A stretch of DNA of 64,000 nucleotides from Clostridium sp. (GCA_031292145.1 JARLHR010000041.1:62001-126000); one strand, 5' to 3'. Shown: positions 43,123-53,215, counted from the first letter of the stretch. Program-made: numbers and translations. The notes: generated by a model from the letters alone, not told the origin.

Positions 43123-44700
43123 ATGAAAAAACTTTTAGAGAAAGTTAAGGGGCTTTTGGAGAAGTTTAAATCCCAAAATAAAAAGATAAAAATTGCTATA
43201 ATGATATCAATATTGGCAGTTGTTATAGCAATTGTGAGTGGAGTGGCTTATTCATCTTCTAATAAATATCAGATCTTGTTTTCTAATCTTGATGATGGGA
43301 ATGCACAAACTGTAATGAACTATTTAAATAATAATAAAGTAGATTCTAAAATAGATAGTAGTACAAATACTATTATGGTTCCTCAAAATCAAGTAGACAA
43401 ATTAAGATTGGCATTGGCTCCAACGCTTACAACGGCAAGCAAAGGATTTGAACTTATGGATAGTGGGAGTTCCTTTGGAATGACAGACGAGGAGTTTAAA
43501 ATTAAAAAACTTGAAATGCAACAAGGAGAATTGGAAAAGACTATAAAGAGTTTTCCGCAGGTTCAAGATGCAAGGGTACATATTACAGAAGCTGAAGATT
43601 CAGTATTTGTAAAGGATAAGCAGCCTGGCAAAGCTGCGGTTTATTTAAAGCTTAGGAATGGACAAACTATTAATGAAGATCAAGTTAAATCAATAGTTGC
43701 GTTAGTATCAGGAGCTACTCAGAACATTCCTGCAGCCAATATAGATGTTATTGATGATAAGATGAATTTACTTACTAAGGATATTAACTCTGATCAAAAT
43801 GGAACAATAGATTCAGGAGCAATATCAAAACAACAAGCAGCAGAAAAAGCTTATGAAGATAAGCTTCAAAAATCAATTGTAAGCATACTAGAGCCAATTG
43901 TTGGTAAGGATAAAGTTAAAGCTACTGTTAATGCAGATTTAGATTTTAATTCAAAACAAAGCACACAAACAGTAGTAGATCCAAATAAAGTAATCGTAAG
44001 TCAAGAAAATGACAAGGAAACAGATGCAGCAGGGGCAGGGACTACTAGTCAAAGTCCTGTTGATAATAATATGTCTAATCAAATTACAAGTGGCACTACT
44101 AATAGTAATCCAACTTCAAGTAAAGAAAATCAGAAAACTAACTATGAGGTTGGTAAGACTGAATCTAAGGTTATAAGTGCACCAGGGGAAGTTAAAAGAC
44201 TTACTGCATCAGTTGTAGTTGATGGGAATTTAGATGCAGCGACACAACAAACACTTGAAAATGCTGTGGGTAATGCAATAGGGCTAGATGCCACTAGAGG
44301 AGATAAAATTTCAGTAGTTGGAATGGCATTTGATACAAGTGCTCAAAGTGCTGCTCAAGCTGAAATAAATGCAATGAATGCTCAAACAGCTGCCGATAGT
44401 AAAAATAAAATGTTGGTTATTGCAGGAATTTTAGGGGCAATAGTCTTAGCTGTATTAATTGTAGGTATTATAATTTTTGGAAGAAAGAGAAAGAAGAAAA
44501 AAGAAGAAGAGGCACAATTATTAGATACATTAATAGATGATACAATAATACCTAAGGAACTAGATAACTTTGAACCTATAGAATTTGAAGCTAAGAGTAA
44601 AAAATCACATTTAGAAGATGAAATTAAGAAATATGCAACAGAAAAGCCAGAACAAGTTGTAGAAATAATTAAGTCATGGTTGGCTGAAAGTGAGAGGTGA
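43123..44700 (+). CDS. fliF: MS-ring protein FliF
   Basis: 525 residues. A transmembrane segment at about 24-45 (IKIAIMISILAVVIAIVSGV) and another at about 425-450 flank the periplasm-equivalent ring domains (YQILFSNLDDGNAQTVMNYL, EGELEKTIKSFPQVQDARVH-like). The C-terminal tail binds FliG. It is the inner-membrane base of the motor and houses the export gate. Confidence 0.95.
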   Translation: MKKLLEKVKGLLEKFKSQNKKIKIAIMISILAVVIAIVSGVAYSSSNKYQILFSNLDDGNAQTVMNYLNNNKVDSKIDSSTNTIMVPQNQVDKLRLALAPTLTTASKGFELMDSGSSFGMTDEEFKIKKLEMQQGELEKTIKSFPQVQDARVHITEAEDSVFVKDKQPGKAAVYLKLRNGQTINEDQVKSIVALVSGATQNIPAANIDVIDDKMNLLTKDINSDQNGTIDSGAISKQQAAEKAYEDKLQKSIVSILEPIVGKDKVKATVNADLDFNSKQSTQTVVDPNKVIVSQENDKETDAAGAGTTSQSPVDNNMSNQITSGTTNSNPTSSKENQKTNYEVGKTESKVISAPGEVKRLTASVVVDGNLDAATQQTLENAVGNAIGLDATRGDKISVVGMAFDTSAQSAAQAEINAMNAQTAADSKNKMLVIAGILGAIVLAVLIVGIIIFGRKRKKKKEEEAQLLDTLIDDTIIPKELDNFEPIEFEAKSKKSHLEDEIKKYATEKPEQVVEIIKSWLAESER

Positions 44701-44705
44701 TAGCT

Positions 44706-45722
44706 ATGGCAAGAGAAGAAACAAAATTAACAGGAGTGCATAAGGCTGCAATATTATTCATAACGCTTGGACCTGAAGCTTCATCTGGAATATTGAAAAA
44801 ATTGCCAGAGGCTGAAATTCAAAAGATAACTTATGAAATTGCTAATATTACGTCTGTTACACCTGAACAAAGGGAAGAAATTTTAAATGAATTTTTGCAA
44901 ATAAATAAGGCCAGAGATTACATTATTGAAGGCGGTATGGATTATGCTAAGGCTTTATTATCAAAAGCCTTAGGCGCTCAAAGAGCAAGTGAAATATTAG
45001 AAAAAGTATCTGAGGATACTGCTCAATATAGACCTTTTTCTATTGCTAGAAAGGCAGATTCGCATCAATTGTTAAATGTAATATTATCAGAACAACCGCA
45101 AACTATAGCTTTGATTTTATGTTATCTTCAACCAGATAAGGCAGCACAGGTAATGGCTGAATTACCAGAGGAAACTCAAAGTGAAGTAGCTTATAGAATA
45201 GCAACTATGAGCAATACTTCACCTATGGTGATAAAAGAAATAGAAGCAGTCCTTGAAAGTAAGTTGTCTTCAGTTGTAAGAACTGAAATGACAACCTTAG
45301 GTGGAGTTGAGGCGTTAGTTGGTATATTAAATCAGGTTGATAGAACAACTGAAAAAAATATAACTGAAGGACTAGAAAGAGAAGATGCTGAGCTTGCTGA
45401 TAGAGTTAAGAGTTCAATGTTTGTATTTGAAGATATTGTTTCTCTTGATGATGTATCTATTCAAAGAATTCTTAGAGAAGTGGAATCAGGAGATCTTGCA
45501 CTTGCTCTTAAGGGATGTTCTGAGGAGGTTGCTAATAGTATTTACAGAAATCAATCTAAGAGAGCTTCAGCAGCATTAAAAGAAGATATGGAATTCTTAG
45601 GGCCAGTTAGAATTACTGATGTAGAAAAAGCACAACAAAAGATTGTTGCTGTTATTAGAAGGTTAGATGATGCAAATGAAATCATCATTTCAAGAGGTGG
45701 AGAAGATGCAATCATCGTATAG
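44706..45722 (+). CDS. fliG: Motor switch protein FliG
   Basis: 338 residues. LTGVHKAAILFITLGPEASS begins the N-domain, EQPQTIALILCYLQPDKAAQ the middle domain, and the C-domain FVFEDIVSLDDVSIQRILRE with charged residues meets the stator. ATG 44706 follows GAGAGGTGAT; the start falls just after the fliF stop. Overlaps fliH. Confidence 0.96.
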   Translation: MAREETKLTGVHKAAILFITLGPEASSGILKKLPEAEIQKITYEIANITSVTPEQREEILNEFLQINKARDYIIEGGMDYAKALLSKALGAQRASEILEKVSEDTAQYRPFSIARKADSHQLLNVILSEQPQTIALILCYLQPDKAAQVMAELPEETQSEVAYRIATMSNTSPMVIKEIEAVLESKLSSVVRTEMTTLGGVEALVGILNQVDRTTEKNITEGLEREDAELADRVKSSMFVFEDIVSLDDVSIQRILREVESGDLALALKGCSEEVANSIYRNQSKRASAALKEDMEFLGPVRITDVEKAQQKIVAVIRRLDDANEIIISRGGEDAIIV

Positions 45723-46491
45723 TGTAATTAAAAATAATTTTGCTAAATCTGGTGAGAATAAAGTCATTTCAACAGATTATGTTTGCAAAAAGCCAGTGTT
45801 TGAAAAGATTGAAAAAGAGCTGGTAGGAGAGGAAGCGGTTGAAAAAGTACCGCAAGTTGATCCGGAAGAGCTCTTAAAGCGCTATGAAGACATTGGTGAA
45901 AGAATAATACATGATGCGAAGAGAGAAAAGCAAGCTATTGTATTAAGGGCGCAAATGGAGGCAAATGCTGCAGAAAAAGAAGCTTATGAAAAGGGTTATG
46001 CGCAAGGACTTGAAAATGGATACGAAGATGGATATAAAAAAGCTTATGAAGAAACTGTTGATGTTGCAAAAGCTGAGGCGGCGGAAATTATAAATAAGGC
46101 TGAATTACTTTTGAAATCGGCTCATGAGAATTATGAACAGTATTTAGAAGATAAAAAACTCGAGATAGTAAAATTGGCATTAGAAATAGCTGAGGGCATT
46201 GCACAAAGAGCTTTAAGTAAAGATGGGGCAATGAATTCGTTAATAGAAGAAGCTTTTAAACTTTCAAGAGGAGAAGAAAATGTTATTTTAAAAGTTAATT
46301 CAATTCATGTTGAAGAATTACAAGTTCAAGCTGAACTATGGAAAAAGACATATGGTATAAAAAATGAAATTTTTGTACTTGCTGATGATTTTATGAATCC
46401 AGGAAATGCAATTTTGGAAAAGCCAAGTGGCATAGTAAAAGTTGGTGTAGATACGGGTATGGAACAAATACGAAAAGCCTTAATCAGTTGA
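45706..46491 (+). CDS. fliH: Flagellar export regulator FliH
   Basis: 261 residues. A long helical part rich in Glu, Ala and Lys (AQMEANAAEKEAYEKGYAQG, then GYEDGYKKAYEE repeats) and the FliH C-domain IVKLALEIAEGIAQRALSKD. FliH regulates the FliI ATPase and docks it on the C-ring. ATG 45706 has AGAGGTGGAG just before it and overlaps fliG by 17 bases. Confidence 0.9.
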   Translation: MQSSYSVIKNNFAKSGENKVISTDYVCKKPVFEKIEKELVGEEAVEKVPQVDPEELLKRYEDIGERIIHDAKREKQAIVLRAQMEANAAEKEAYEKGYAQGLENGYEDGYKKAYEETVDVAKAEAAEIINKAELLLKSAHENYEQYLEDKKLEIVKLALEIAEGIAQRALSKDGAMNSLIEEAFKLSRGEENVILKVNSIHVEELQVQAELWKKTYGIKNEIFVLADDFMNPGNAILEKPSGIVKVGVDTGMEQIRKALIS

Positions 46492-46523
46492 CAGTTAACT
46501 GATAGAAGCGAGGTGGTTTTAAA

Positions 46524-47840
46524 ATGCTAGATTTAGACTTAGATTTTAGCAAATTAATAAAAAAGGTAAATAATACTTCAAAAATATACAGTGAAGGTGT
46601 TGTTAAAAAGGTAATTGGTCTTACCATCGAAGTTCAAGGAATTAAGGCTTTTGTCGGTGAACTGTGCATTATATATAATGAGAGAAATGTTCCAGTAAAT
46701 TGTGAAGTTGTAGGATTTAAAGATGAATTTGTAATTCTTATGCCTTTAGATGAACTTATGGGAATTTCTCCAGGATGCAGGGTTGTACCACAACGTAAGC
46801 CATTGAGTATCAAGTGTTCAGATAAATTGCTTGGTCATATAATCGATGGTCTTGGGAAACCGTTAGATTGCGAGAGCATTTCAATGGATGGGGAAGAATA
46901 TCCTTTAGAAAATGAGGCGCCAGATCCTTTGAAAAGAAAAAGGATAAAAGAAATAATGCCAACAGGAGTTAGAGCCATAGATGGATTCATAACTTGTGGA
47001 GATGGGCAAAGAATTGGTATTTTTGCAGGTAGTGGAGTTGGTAAAAGTACTACACTTGGAATGATAGCAAGAGAGGCAAAAGCAGATGTTAATGTTATTT
47101 CGCTTATAGGAGAAAGAGGCAGAGAGGTTTTAGAATTCATCGAAAAGGATCTAGGACCGGAAGGAATGAAAAAATCTGTTGTAGTTTGTGCTACATCAGA
47201 TAAGCCAGCTTTAATTAGGCTAAAAGGAGCATTAACAGCAACAGCAATAGCAGAATACTTTAGAGATAAAGGCAAGAAAGTAATTCTCATGATGGATTCG
47301 GTTACTAGATTTGCTATGGCTCAAAGAGAAGTTGGACTTGCCATAGGGGAACCACCAGCAACTAAAGGATATACACCTTCTGTTTTTGCTAAACTTCCTA
47401 AGCTTATGGAGAGATCAGGTACATCTGCTAATGGTTCAATAACAGCTTTTTATACAGTTCTTGTTGATGGAGATGATTTTAATGAACCTATTGCAGATGC
47501 TGTAAGAGGTATACTAGATGGACATATAGTTTTATCTAGAGATTTAGCTCATAAAAATCATTATCCAGCTATAGATATATTGAATAGCGTTAGCAGACTT
47601 ATGAGTCAAATAGCTCCAGATGAGCATAAAAAAGCGGCATCATTAGCTAGAGACCTTCTAGCAACCTATAAAGATTCAGAAGATTTAATCAATATAGGTG
47701 CTTATGTAAAAGGAAGTAACAAAAAAATAGATATGTCAATTAATTACAATGATACACTGAATAATTTTTTGCGCCAGGGAATTGAAGAAAGATCAAATTT
47801 TCAAGAATCACAAAATGCATTAATATCAATGTTTAAATAA
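46524..47840 (+). CDS. fliI: Flagellar export ATPase FliI
   Basis: 438 residues, F1-beta-like. Walker A is GIFAGSGVGKSTTLG, followed by ISLIGERGREVLEFI, Walker B VILMMDSVTRFAMAQREVG, and the LARDLAHKNHYPAID region. It energises export of rod, hook and filament proteins. GAGGTGG before the ATG. Confidence 0.97.
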   Translation: MLDLDLDFSKLIKKVNNTSKIYSEGVVKKVIGLTIEVQGIKAFVGELCIIYNERNVPVNCEVVGFKDEFVILMPLDELMGISPGCRVVPQRKPLSIKCSDKLLGHIIDGLGKPLDCESISMDGEEYPLENEAPDPLKRKRIKEIMPTGVRAIDGFITCGDGQRIGIFAGSGVGKSTTLGMIAREAKADVNVISLIGERGREVLEFIEKDLGPEGMKKSVVVCATSDKPALIRLKGALTATAIAEYFRDKGKKVILMMDSVTRFAMAQREVGLAIGEPPATKGYTPSVFAKLPKLMERSGTSANGSITAFYTVLVDGDDFNEPIADAVRGILDGHIVLSRDLAHKNHYPAIDILNSVSRLMSQIAPDEHKKAASLARDLLATYKDSEDLINIGAYVKGSNKKIDMSINYNDTLNNFLRQGIEERSNFQESQNALISMFK

Positions 47841-47962
47841 TGATGCATAATGAATGATTAAGGAGGAAATTCCAATGGAATTTCCACAATACATAAAGTG
47901 AAAAAATTCCAAAGGGATTTAATCAATAACTTTTAACTGTAAATTGTGAACTGTTAACTGAA
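47841..47962. repeat. Intergenic palindromic repeat, TTAACAATT type, copy J
   Basis: ATGCATAATGAATGATTAAG at the left and AACTGTAAATTGTGAACTGT at the right; AGGAAATTCCAATGGAATTTC forms a small inner hairpin. A short piece of the same type (CAGTTGACAGTTAACTG) precedes fliI at 46485. Confidence 0.6.
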
Positions 47963-47978
47963 TAAAGGGGGAGACACT

Positions 47979-48416
47979 TTGGCTGAAAGATTTAAATTTG
48001 GGTTAGAAAAACTTCTTGAAATCAGAAAAGCTAAAGAAGAAGAAAGTAAAAGATTATTTACTGAAAGTCAGAGAGAGAAGAAGAGAATAGAAGAAAAATT
48101 AGAGCAGCTAAATGAGAGTTATCACAAATATAAAGGTATATCGCCCAATGAAGATGTAGTATATCAAAAATTAAAAAGATACTATATTCAGGGAGTTGAA
48201 AATGGAATAAAGTCAACTGAAAAGGAACTAGCTACTAAAATTCAAGAAATTGATAAACGAAGAACAGATTTAACAGTGAAACAAATGGAAAGAAAAACTG
48301 TTCAAACCTTAAAAGATAAAAAATATAACACATACATTAAGGAACAAGATCGAATAGAGCAAATTAATATTGATGAATTAGCTCTTTACGCATATGTTAG
48401 AGGACAAAATATTTAA
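47979..48416 (+). CDS. fliJ: Flagellar export chaperone FliJ
   Basis: 145 residues, an uninterrupted coiled coil (FKFGLEKLLEIRKAKEEESK). FliJ acts as the central stalk in the FliI hexamer. TTG start with AAAGGGGGAG upstream. Position between fliI and fliK is standard. Confidence 0.9.
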   Translation: MAERFKFGLEKLLEIRKAKEEESKRLFTESQREKKRIEEKLEQLNESYHKYKGISPNEDVVYQKLKRYYIQGVENGIKSTEKELATKIQEIDKRRTDLTVKQMERKTVQTLKDKKYNTYIKEQDRIEQINIDELALYAYVRGQNI

Positions 48417-48452
48417 TAACTGATACATTGTAATTAGATTTGAAAGGGGGTG

Positions 48453-49820
48453 ATGATTACGAGTACAACGACAAAAACATTGTTTAATGCTACAAATAAT
48501 AGTATAGATTTTTCATACAAAACTTCTAAGGCAGACGGGTCTTATGAATCCACTTATAGTAAAAATTTCAAGGATGTATTGAATTCTAAATCAAGTTCTA
48601 ATGATGTAAATACTAAAAAGGCAAGCGATGCTGATGAAAATAATTCTTCAATTGAAGATAAGAATGCTACTAAAGTGGATAGTGATGATACTACTAGAGT
48701 TGATAGTAATGATACCGATAAAATTGATGAATTAAAGAATAAACTTGAAAAGCTGGAAGTGGATAGTAAGTCGGATTCTAAGGATAAAGTAAATGATATA
48801 TTGACTGAGCTTATGAATTTGTTAGCGAAATTAGGGATTAGTAAAAGCGACATAACTAATGGGAAGGTAGATACAGCGGAGCTAAACACTCTTATGGAGG
48901 GCGTTAGTGGGGATAAGACATCAAACAGTGTTATGGACAAATTAATGAAGCTTTTGCAAACAAAGTCAGTAACAGATAAGTTGGATGCTGATTCATTAAA
49001 TTCAATTAAAAATATTCTGGGAAATTTAAGTAATAGTATTAAAGATAATAGAAGTAATGCAAATGGTATAAAAGACTTAGTTTCAGAAATATCTAATATG
49101 ATAGATAATAAACAAAATCAAAATGGAAAAGTTTCGACTCTTGAAGATTTATTAAATAAAAACTACTCACAAAATAATCAGGATAATAAGGAAAATTCAT
49201 CAGAAAATGAGAATAGTAATTCTAAAACTTCACTAGATAATAAAAACACTTCAAAAGAGGACAAGTTTTTAAGTTCTTTAATTGATGATAACAAAGACAA
49301 ATCAGTGGATAAAATAAATTTATTTGCTTCAAGGTCTCAAATTATTCAAAATCAAGGAGTGGATGTCACTAAAAACCCTACTATTAATAAAGCCACATTT
49401 GTAGATGATTTAATAAGCGATGTTAAATATATGAGTAATAATGGGCTTAAAGAGTTGACAGTTAAAATTAATCCTGGAAATCTAGGAGAAATAACTATAA
49501 ATCTAACTCAAGAGGATGGAGTTATGAAAGCTAACTTAAAAGCTAATTCCAAAGATACTGCTAATTTGCTTATACAAAACTTAGCTGATATAAAAAATCA
49601 ATTAAATGATAAAAATATCAAAATTGATGATGTGAATATTGAGCTTTATCAAGATGATACAACATTCTTTAGTAATCAAGGATCTAATGGTCAACTAGCA
49701 CAGGAGAAACAAAAAAATAGTGGCAGCATTAATAATGAAAACGGAGAAGCAACTACAGATGATAATATGACGGAAAACATACAAACTATTAGTAATGGAA
49801 ATCTTAATTTCTTAGCATAG
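48453..49820 (+). CDS. fliK: Hook-length control protein FliK
   Basis: 455 residues. The first 300 are Asn/Ser/Asp/Lys-rich and disordered, as in FliK rulers; the C-terminal Flg_hook domain is LKELTVKINPGNLGEITINL and LLIQNLADIKNQLNDKNIKI. It measures the hook and switches export specificity. The start is uncertain: GTG 48450 and ATG 48453 both overlap the AAAGGGGGTGAT site closely. Confidence 0.88.
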   Translation: MITSTTTKTLFNATNNSIDFSYKTSKADGSYESTYSKNFKDVLNSKSSSNDVNTKKASDADENNSSIEDKNATKVDSDDTTRVDSNDTDKIDELKNKLEKLEVDSKSDSKDKVNDILTELMNLLAKLGISKSDITNGKVDTAELNTLMEGVSGDKTSNSVMDKLMKLLQTKSVTDKLDADSLNSIKNILGNLSNSIKDNRSNANGIKDLVSEISNMIDNKQNQNGKVSTLEDLLNKNYSQNNQDNKENSSENENSNSKTSLDNKNTSKEDKFLSSLIDDNKDKSVDKINLFASRSQIIQNQGVDVTKNPTINKATFVDDLISDVKYMSNNGLKELTVKINPGNLGEITINLTQEDGVMKANLKANSKDTANLLIQNLADIKNQLNDKNIKIDDVNIELYQDDTTFFSNQGSNGQLAQEKQKNSGSINNENGEATTDDNMTENIQTISNGNLNFLA

Positions 49821-49832
49821 GAGGTAATAAAT

Positions 49833-50582
49833 ATGAGTAGTAATTCAACGTCAACAACGAATGCCTTTAATAATTCTACTACTAGTGTTTCGACTACAGG
49901 GAATACTAGTAGTGGAAATAAAATTGTGACAACAACTGGTGGTAGTATGGACAAAAATGCATTTTTAAAGATTTTAGCGTCAGAAATGTCAAATTTAGAT
50001 CCAACACAAAATCAGGATTCAACGGCATATGTAACTCAAATGGCACAATTTGCATCAATGGAACAGATGACTAATTTGAATTCAACAATGACTCAGTCTT
50101 CATATGATCAGTTAGTCGGGAAAGGTATAACTGTGACAGATACTGATGCTAGTGGAAATGCGTATACAGGTATTGTAAAATCAGTTTCGACAGACGCAAG
50201 TGGTACAACTTATTTGGGGGTAGCAGTAACACAAAATGGTTCGGTTGTGAATAAATCATTTCCGGCAAGTCATATAGCTTCAATTATGGACTCAAGTGAC
50301 AATTCAACTTTAGCAACTATGAGCACTGATTTGAATACAAGCTTTTTGGCTGCTTCAGCACTAAAAGGACAAGATGTTGTTGTTTCTACAACTGATTCTA
50401 AGAACAATGCAGTTAAAGTTTCAGGGACAATAAAGAGTGTTTACATTGATAATGGCGTAGTTAAAATAAGAGTTACGGCTCAAGACGGAACTACCCAAGA
50501 TTATCCATACTCATCTGTGTTGCAAGCTGGTGATTTACAATCAGCAACTGGTAATAGTAACATTACTAACACTACTGCGTAG
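49833..50582 (+). CDS. flgD: Hook capping protein FlgD
   Basis: 249 residues. The conserved N-part MDKNAFLKILASEMSNLDPT and QNQDSTAYVTQMAQFASMEQ is decisive; the rest forms the hook-cap beta domains. A Ser/Thr-rich head precedes it. AGGAGG before the ATG, 12 bases after fliK. Confidence 0.95.
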   Translation: MSSNSTSTTNAFNNSTTSVSTTGNTSSGNKIVTTTGGSMDKNAFLKILASEMSNLDPTQNQDSTAYVTQMAQFASMEQMTNLNSTMTQSSYDQLVGKGITVTDTDASGNAYTGIVKSVSTDASGTTYLGVAVTQNGSVVNKSFPASHIASIMDSSDNSTLATMSTDLNTSFLAASALKGQDVVVSTTDSKNNAVKVSGTIKSVYIDNGVVKIRVTAQDGTTQDYPYSSVLQAGDLQSATGNSNITNTTA

Positions 50583-50623
50583 TGAAATTAAAATTTAACA
50601 AAAGTAATTTTGGGGAATTTTAG

Positions 50624-51028
50624 ATGAGTTATAGATTTATTAATGGAACTGCTTATTCTTTGGGAGATTTCAAACAAGTTGAGAATATACAAACTAATAA
50701 AAACATAAATCAAAGTGCAAGTAGACCTAATAAAACAACTAGTTTCAAAGATGTATTAAATGATGTTGCAAACAAAAAAGAAAATCTTACTATATCAAAA
50801 CATGCAGAATTAAGATTAAATGAGATTAATTTTACAGAGGAAGATATGAAGGCAGTTGAAAAAGGATTTGAAATAGCAAAAGAAAAGAACTCTAAAAATA
50901 CTATTATGATATATAAAGATACTGCAATAATTGCAAGTGTTGAAAATAAAACAATTATAACAGCAGTTAACAAAGAGAGAGCAAAAGAGAATATATTTAC
51001 CAATATCGATAGTGTAGTAATTTTATAG
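50624..51028 (+). CDS. Flagellar operon protein, TIGR02530 family
   Basis: 134 residues. TSFKDVLNDVANKKENLTIS, KHAELRLNEINFTEEDMKAV and NKTIITAVNKERAKENIFTN match the small family found between flgD and flgE in Firmicutes; no function is proved. The ribosome site is weak (TTTTGGGGA). Confidence 0.88.
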   Translation: MSYRFINGTAYSLGDFKQVENIQTNKNINQSASRPNKTTSFKDVLNDVANKKENLTISKHAELRLNEINFTEEDMKAVEKGFEIAKEKNSKNTIMIYKDTAIIASVENKTIITAVNKERAKENIFTNIDSVVIL

Positions 51029-51041
51029 GCTGGACTTATAA

Positions 51042-51118
51042 TCAATGCACAATTAACAATGCACAATACACAATGAATGAAGTTCATCTATAATTGTCAA
51101 TTGTTAACTGTCAATTGA
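51042..51118. repeat. Intergenic palindromic repeat, TTAACAATT type, copy K
   Basis: TCAATGCACAATTAACAATG faces CAATTGTTAACTGTCAATTG; the shortest copy, with only AATGAATGAAGTTCATCT inside. Confidence 0.65.
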
Positions 51119-51189
51119 TGCGGAGGCTGAACTTGTGGAACGATGGAAGCAAGTTAAATTAAATTAAATAATTAGTTGGAGGAATGTTT

Positions 51190-52203
51190 ATGTTAAGATC
51201 AATGTATTCAGCAATATCTGGAATGAAATCACAACAAACAAAATTAGATGTTATAGCCAACAATATAGCCAATGTAGGTACTACTGCATTTAAAGCTTCA
51301 ACAGTAAATTTTGCAGATACATTATATCAATCAACAGCACAGGCAGCTGCACCTACTACAAATATAGGAGGTACAAATGCAAAATCAGTTGGACTTGGAT
51401 CACAAGTATCAAGTATAGATAAATTGATGACAACAGGTAATGCTTTAACAACAGGAAGAACTCTGGATGTTTGTGTTGACGGTGATGGATATTTAGTAAC
51501 TACAAAAGGTACAATAGATGGATCCCTTCCTGTAGCTAGCAATGCTTTTGGAGCTCCTAGTAGTACTGGTTCTATAGCGGAGAAAGTATATACAAGAGAT
51601 GGAAATCTTTCTTTGGATCAAAATGGTAATTTGGTAACTTCAAATGGGAATAGAGTTATGGGATATTGGCCAGCGTCATCACAAGCTACTTTGACAGCTG
51701 ATCCTACTAAACAAACAATAACAGTAACTGGCGCATATAATACTGATACTGCTGCAGCGTATGATACTACGTCATTAAAGCCATTAGCAATACCTTCTTC
51801 GATTACGCCAAACGGAGCTTCTACAGCGGAAGCTGTTTCAGGATTTAGTATAGGAAGTGATGGAGTTATTACAGTTGTAACATCATCAGGGAAGTATGCA
51901 ATAGGGCAAATAGCTATGGCAAATTTTAAAAATCCAGAGGGATTGCAAGATCTTGGATCAGATTATCAACAAGAAACAGGAAATTCAGGAAGTGCTATAA
52001 TAAGTGATGCTGCTAGTGTAACAACTAACTCTAATAGCGGAGCATATGGTTCTATAAAATCAGGATATCTGGAAGCATCAAATGTAGATTTAACTCAGCA
52101 ATTTACAGATATGATTTCAGCAACTAGATCTTTTGAAGCAGCATCTAAAATGATAACAAATGGAGATGAAATTCTTCAAACTATTACTGGATTAATAAGA
52201 TAA
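51190..52203 (+). CDS. flgE: Flagellar hook protein FlgE
   Basis: 337 residues, shorter than many hook proteins (about 400). LRSMYSAISGMKSQQTKLDV and IANNIANVGTTAFK at the start; GSIKSGYLEASNVDLTQQFT and DMISATRSFEAASKMITNGD at the end. ATG 51190 is favoured over ATG 51184, which touches the TTGGAGGA site. Confidence 0.93.
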   Translation: MLRSMYSAISGMKSQQTKLDVIANNIANVGTTAFKASTVNFADTLYQSTAQAAAPTTNIGGTNAKSVGLGSQVSSIDKLMTTGNALTTGRTLDVCVDGDGYLVTTKGTIDGSLPVASNAFGAPSSTGSIAEKVYTRDGNLSLDQNGNLVTSNGNRVMGYWPASSQATLTADPTKQTITVTGAYNTDTAAAYDTTSLKPLAIPSSITPNGASTAEAVSGFSIGSDGVITVVTSSGKYAIGQIAMANFKNPEGLQDLGSDYQQETGNSGSAIISDAASVTTNSNSGAYGSIKSGYLEASNVDLTQQFTDMISATRSFEAASKMITNGDEILQTITGLIR

Positions 52204-52204
52204 G

Positions 52205-52313
52205 TAACAATTAACAATTAACAATGAAGGATGAAGAGCCTAGGGGATTTTCTAAAAAATTATAATAAGAAATTACTAAGTAATTTCATCCTAAATTGTT
52301 AACTGTCAATTCA
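52205..52313. repeat. Intergenic palindromic repeat, TTAACAATT type, copy L
   Basis: AACAATTAACAATTAACAAT with GAAGGATGAA at the left faces TTTCATCC and AAATTGTTAACTGTCAATT at the right; AAATTACTAAGTAATTT is an inner hairpin. Confidence 0.75.
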
Positions 52314-52340
52314 AATAGGGAATTTATAGTGGGAACTTTG

Positions 52341-52449
52341 CAATGCACAATGCACAATGCACAATTAAATTTTTATGTTATAGTTTATATTACAAAGAAA
52401 ATGCAATATTGGCAATACAATTTAATTGTGTATTGTGAACTGTACAGTT
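52341..52449. repeat. Intergenic palindromic repeat, copy M
   Basis: CAATGCACAATGCACAATGC (a tandem 8-mer, three units) and ACAATTAAA face TTTAATTGTGTATTGTGAAC. It lies directly after copy L, so two elements are stacked before flbD. Confidence 0.65.
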
Positions 52450-52472
52450 ATTATTAAAAGGGGTGAGAATTG

Positions 52473-52664
52473 ATGATAGAAGTAACAGGAATGAACCAGC
52501 AACAATTCGTATTAAATGCTGACCATATTGAAAAACTTGAGGAAGTACCTGAAACGATAATTACATTGACTAATGGCAGAAAATATATAGTACTAGAAAG
52601 TATACAGGAAGTAAAAAATGCTGTTATACAATATAAAAACAAAATTTTTACATATAAAGTATAA
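52473..52664 (+). CDS. flbD: FlbD family protein
   Basis: 63 residues. IEVTGMNQQQFVLNADHIEK and LTNGRKYIVLESIQEVKNAV match the small flagellar FlbD family of Firmicutes and spirochaetes. ATG 52473 has AAAAGGGGTG upstream. In many clostridia motA and motB follow; here fliL does. Confidence 0.9.
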   Translation: MIEVTGMNQQQFVLNADHIEKLEEVPETIITLTNGRKYIVLESIQEVKNAVIQYKNKIFTYKV

Positions 52665-52717
52665 ATCATTATAAAATTAGGTAATTGAAAGGTTTCAAAT
52701 AGTAAGGAGAGATACTA

Positions 52718-53215
52718 ATGGCTTTAGGAAAAGGAAGAGGAAAAGAAAAAGATAATGAAAAAGTCGAAAATGGTGGTAAAAGTAATAAAGGTATTATGGT
52801 AATTTTATTTGTTTTGGGATTATTGGTATTAGGTGTAGCAGCTGCTGGTGGAACATATTTATTTCTTAAACAAAAAAGTACTGTAGATTCACAAGCAGTT
52901 GTTGTTGAAAACACATATATGGATTTAGATGAATTCACAGTTAATTTAGCTGATGAAGGCGGAAAAAGATATTTTAAGGGGCAAATATCTTTAGGGTATG
53001 ATAAGACTAAAACTAAACTGACAGATGAATTAACAACTAATCAAGTAGTGATAAGAGATGATATTATATTTTATTTTAAAAGTATAAAAGCTGACTATCT
53101 AAATAATGTAGCTAATAGGGATGCAATAAAGAAGCAATTGATTGATGCTATTAATAAAGATTTAACAAAAGGTAAAATTACTGATGTAAGATTTAAAAGT
53201 ATGATAATTCAGTAG
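52718..53215 (+). CDS. fliL: Basal-body associated protein FliL
   Basis: 165 residues with one transmembrane segment at about 26-47 (GIMVILFVLGLLVLGVAAAG) after a charged cytoplasmic head, then the FliL domain (TYMDLDEFTVNLADEGGKRY). FliL supports stator function. AAGGAG before the ATG. Confidence 0.93.
   Translation: MALGKGRGKEKDNEKVENGGKSNKGIMVILFVLGLLVLGVAAAGGTYLFLKQKSTVDSQAVVVENTYMDLDEFTVNLADEGGKRYFKGQISLGYDKTKTKLTDELTTNQVVIRDDIIFYFKSIKADYLNNVANRDAIKKQLIDAINKDLTKGKITDVRFKSMIIQ

Noticed and set aside
46835-47290. 151-codon minus-strand frame opposite fliI
   Set aside because: Lies against the conserved ATPase core of FliI; codon pattern is a shadow of the + strand gene.
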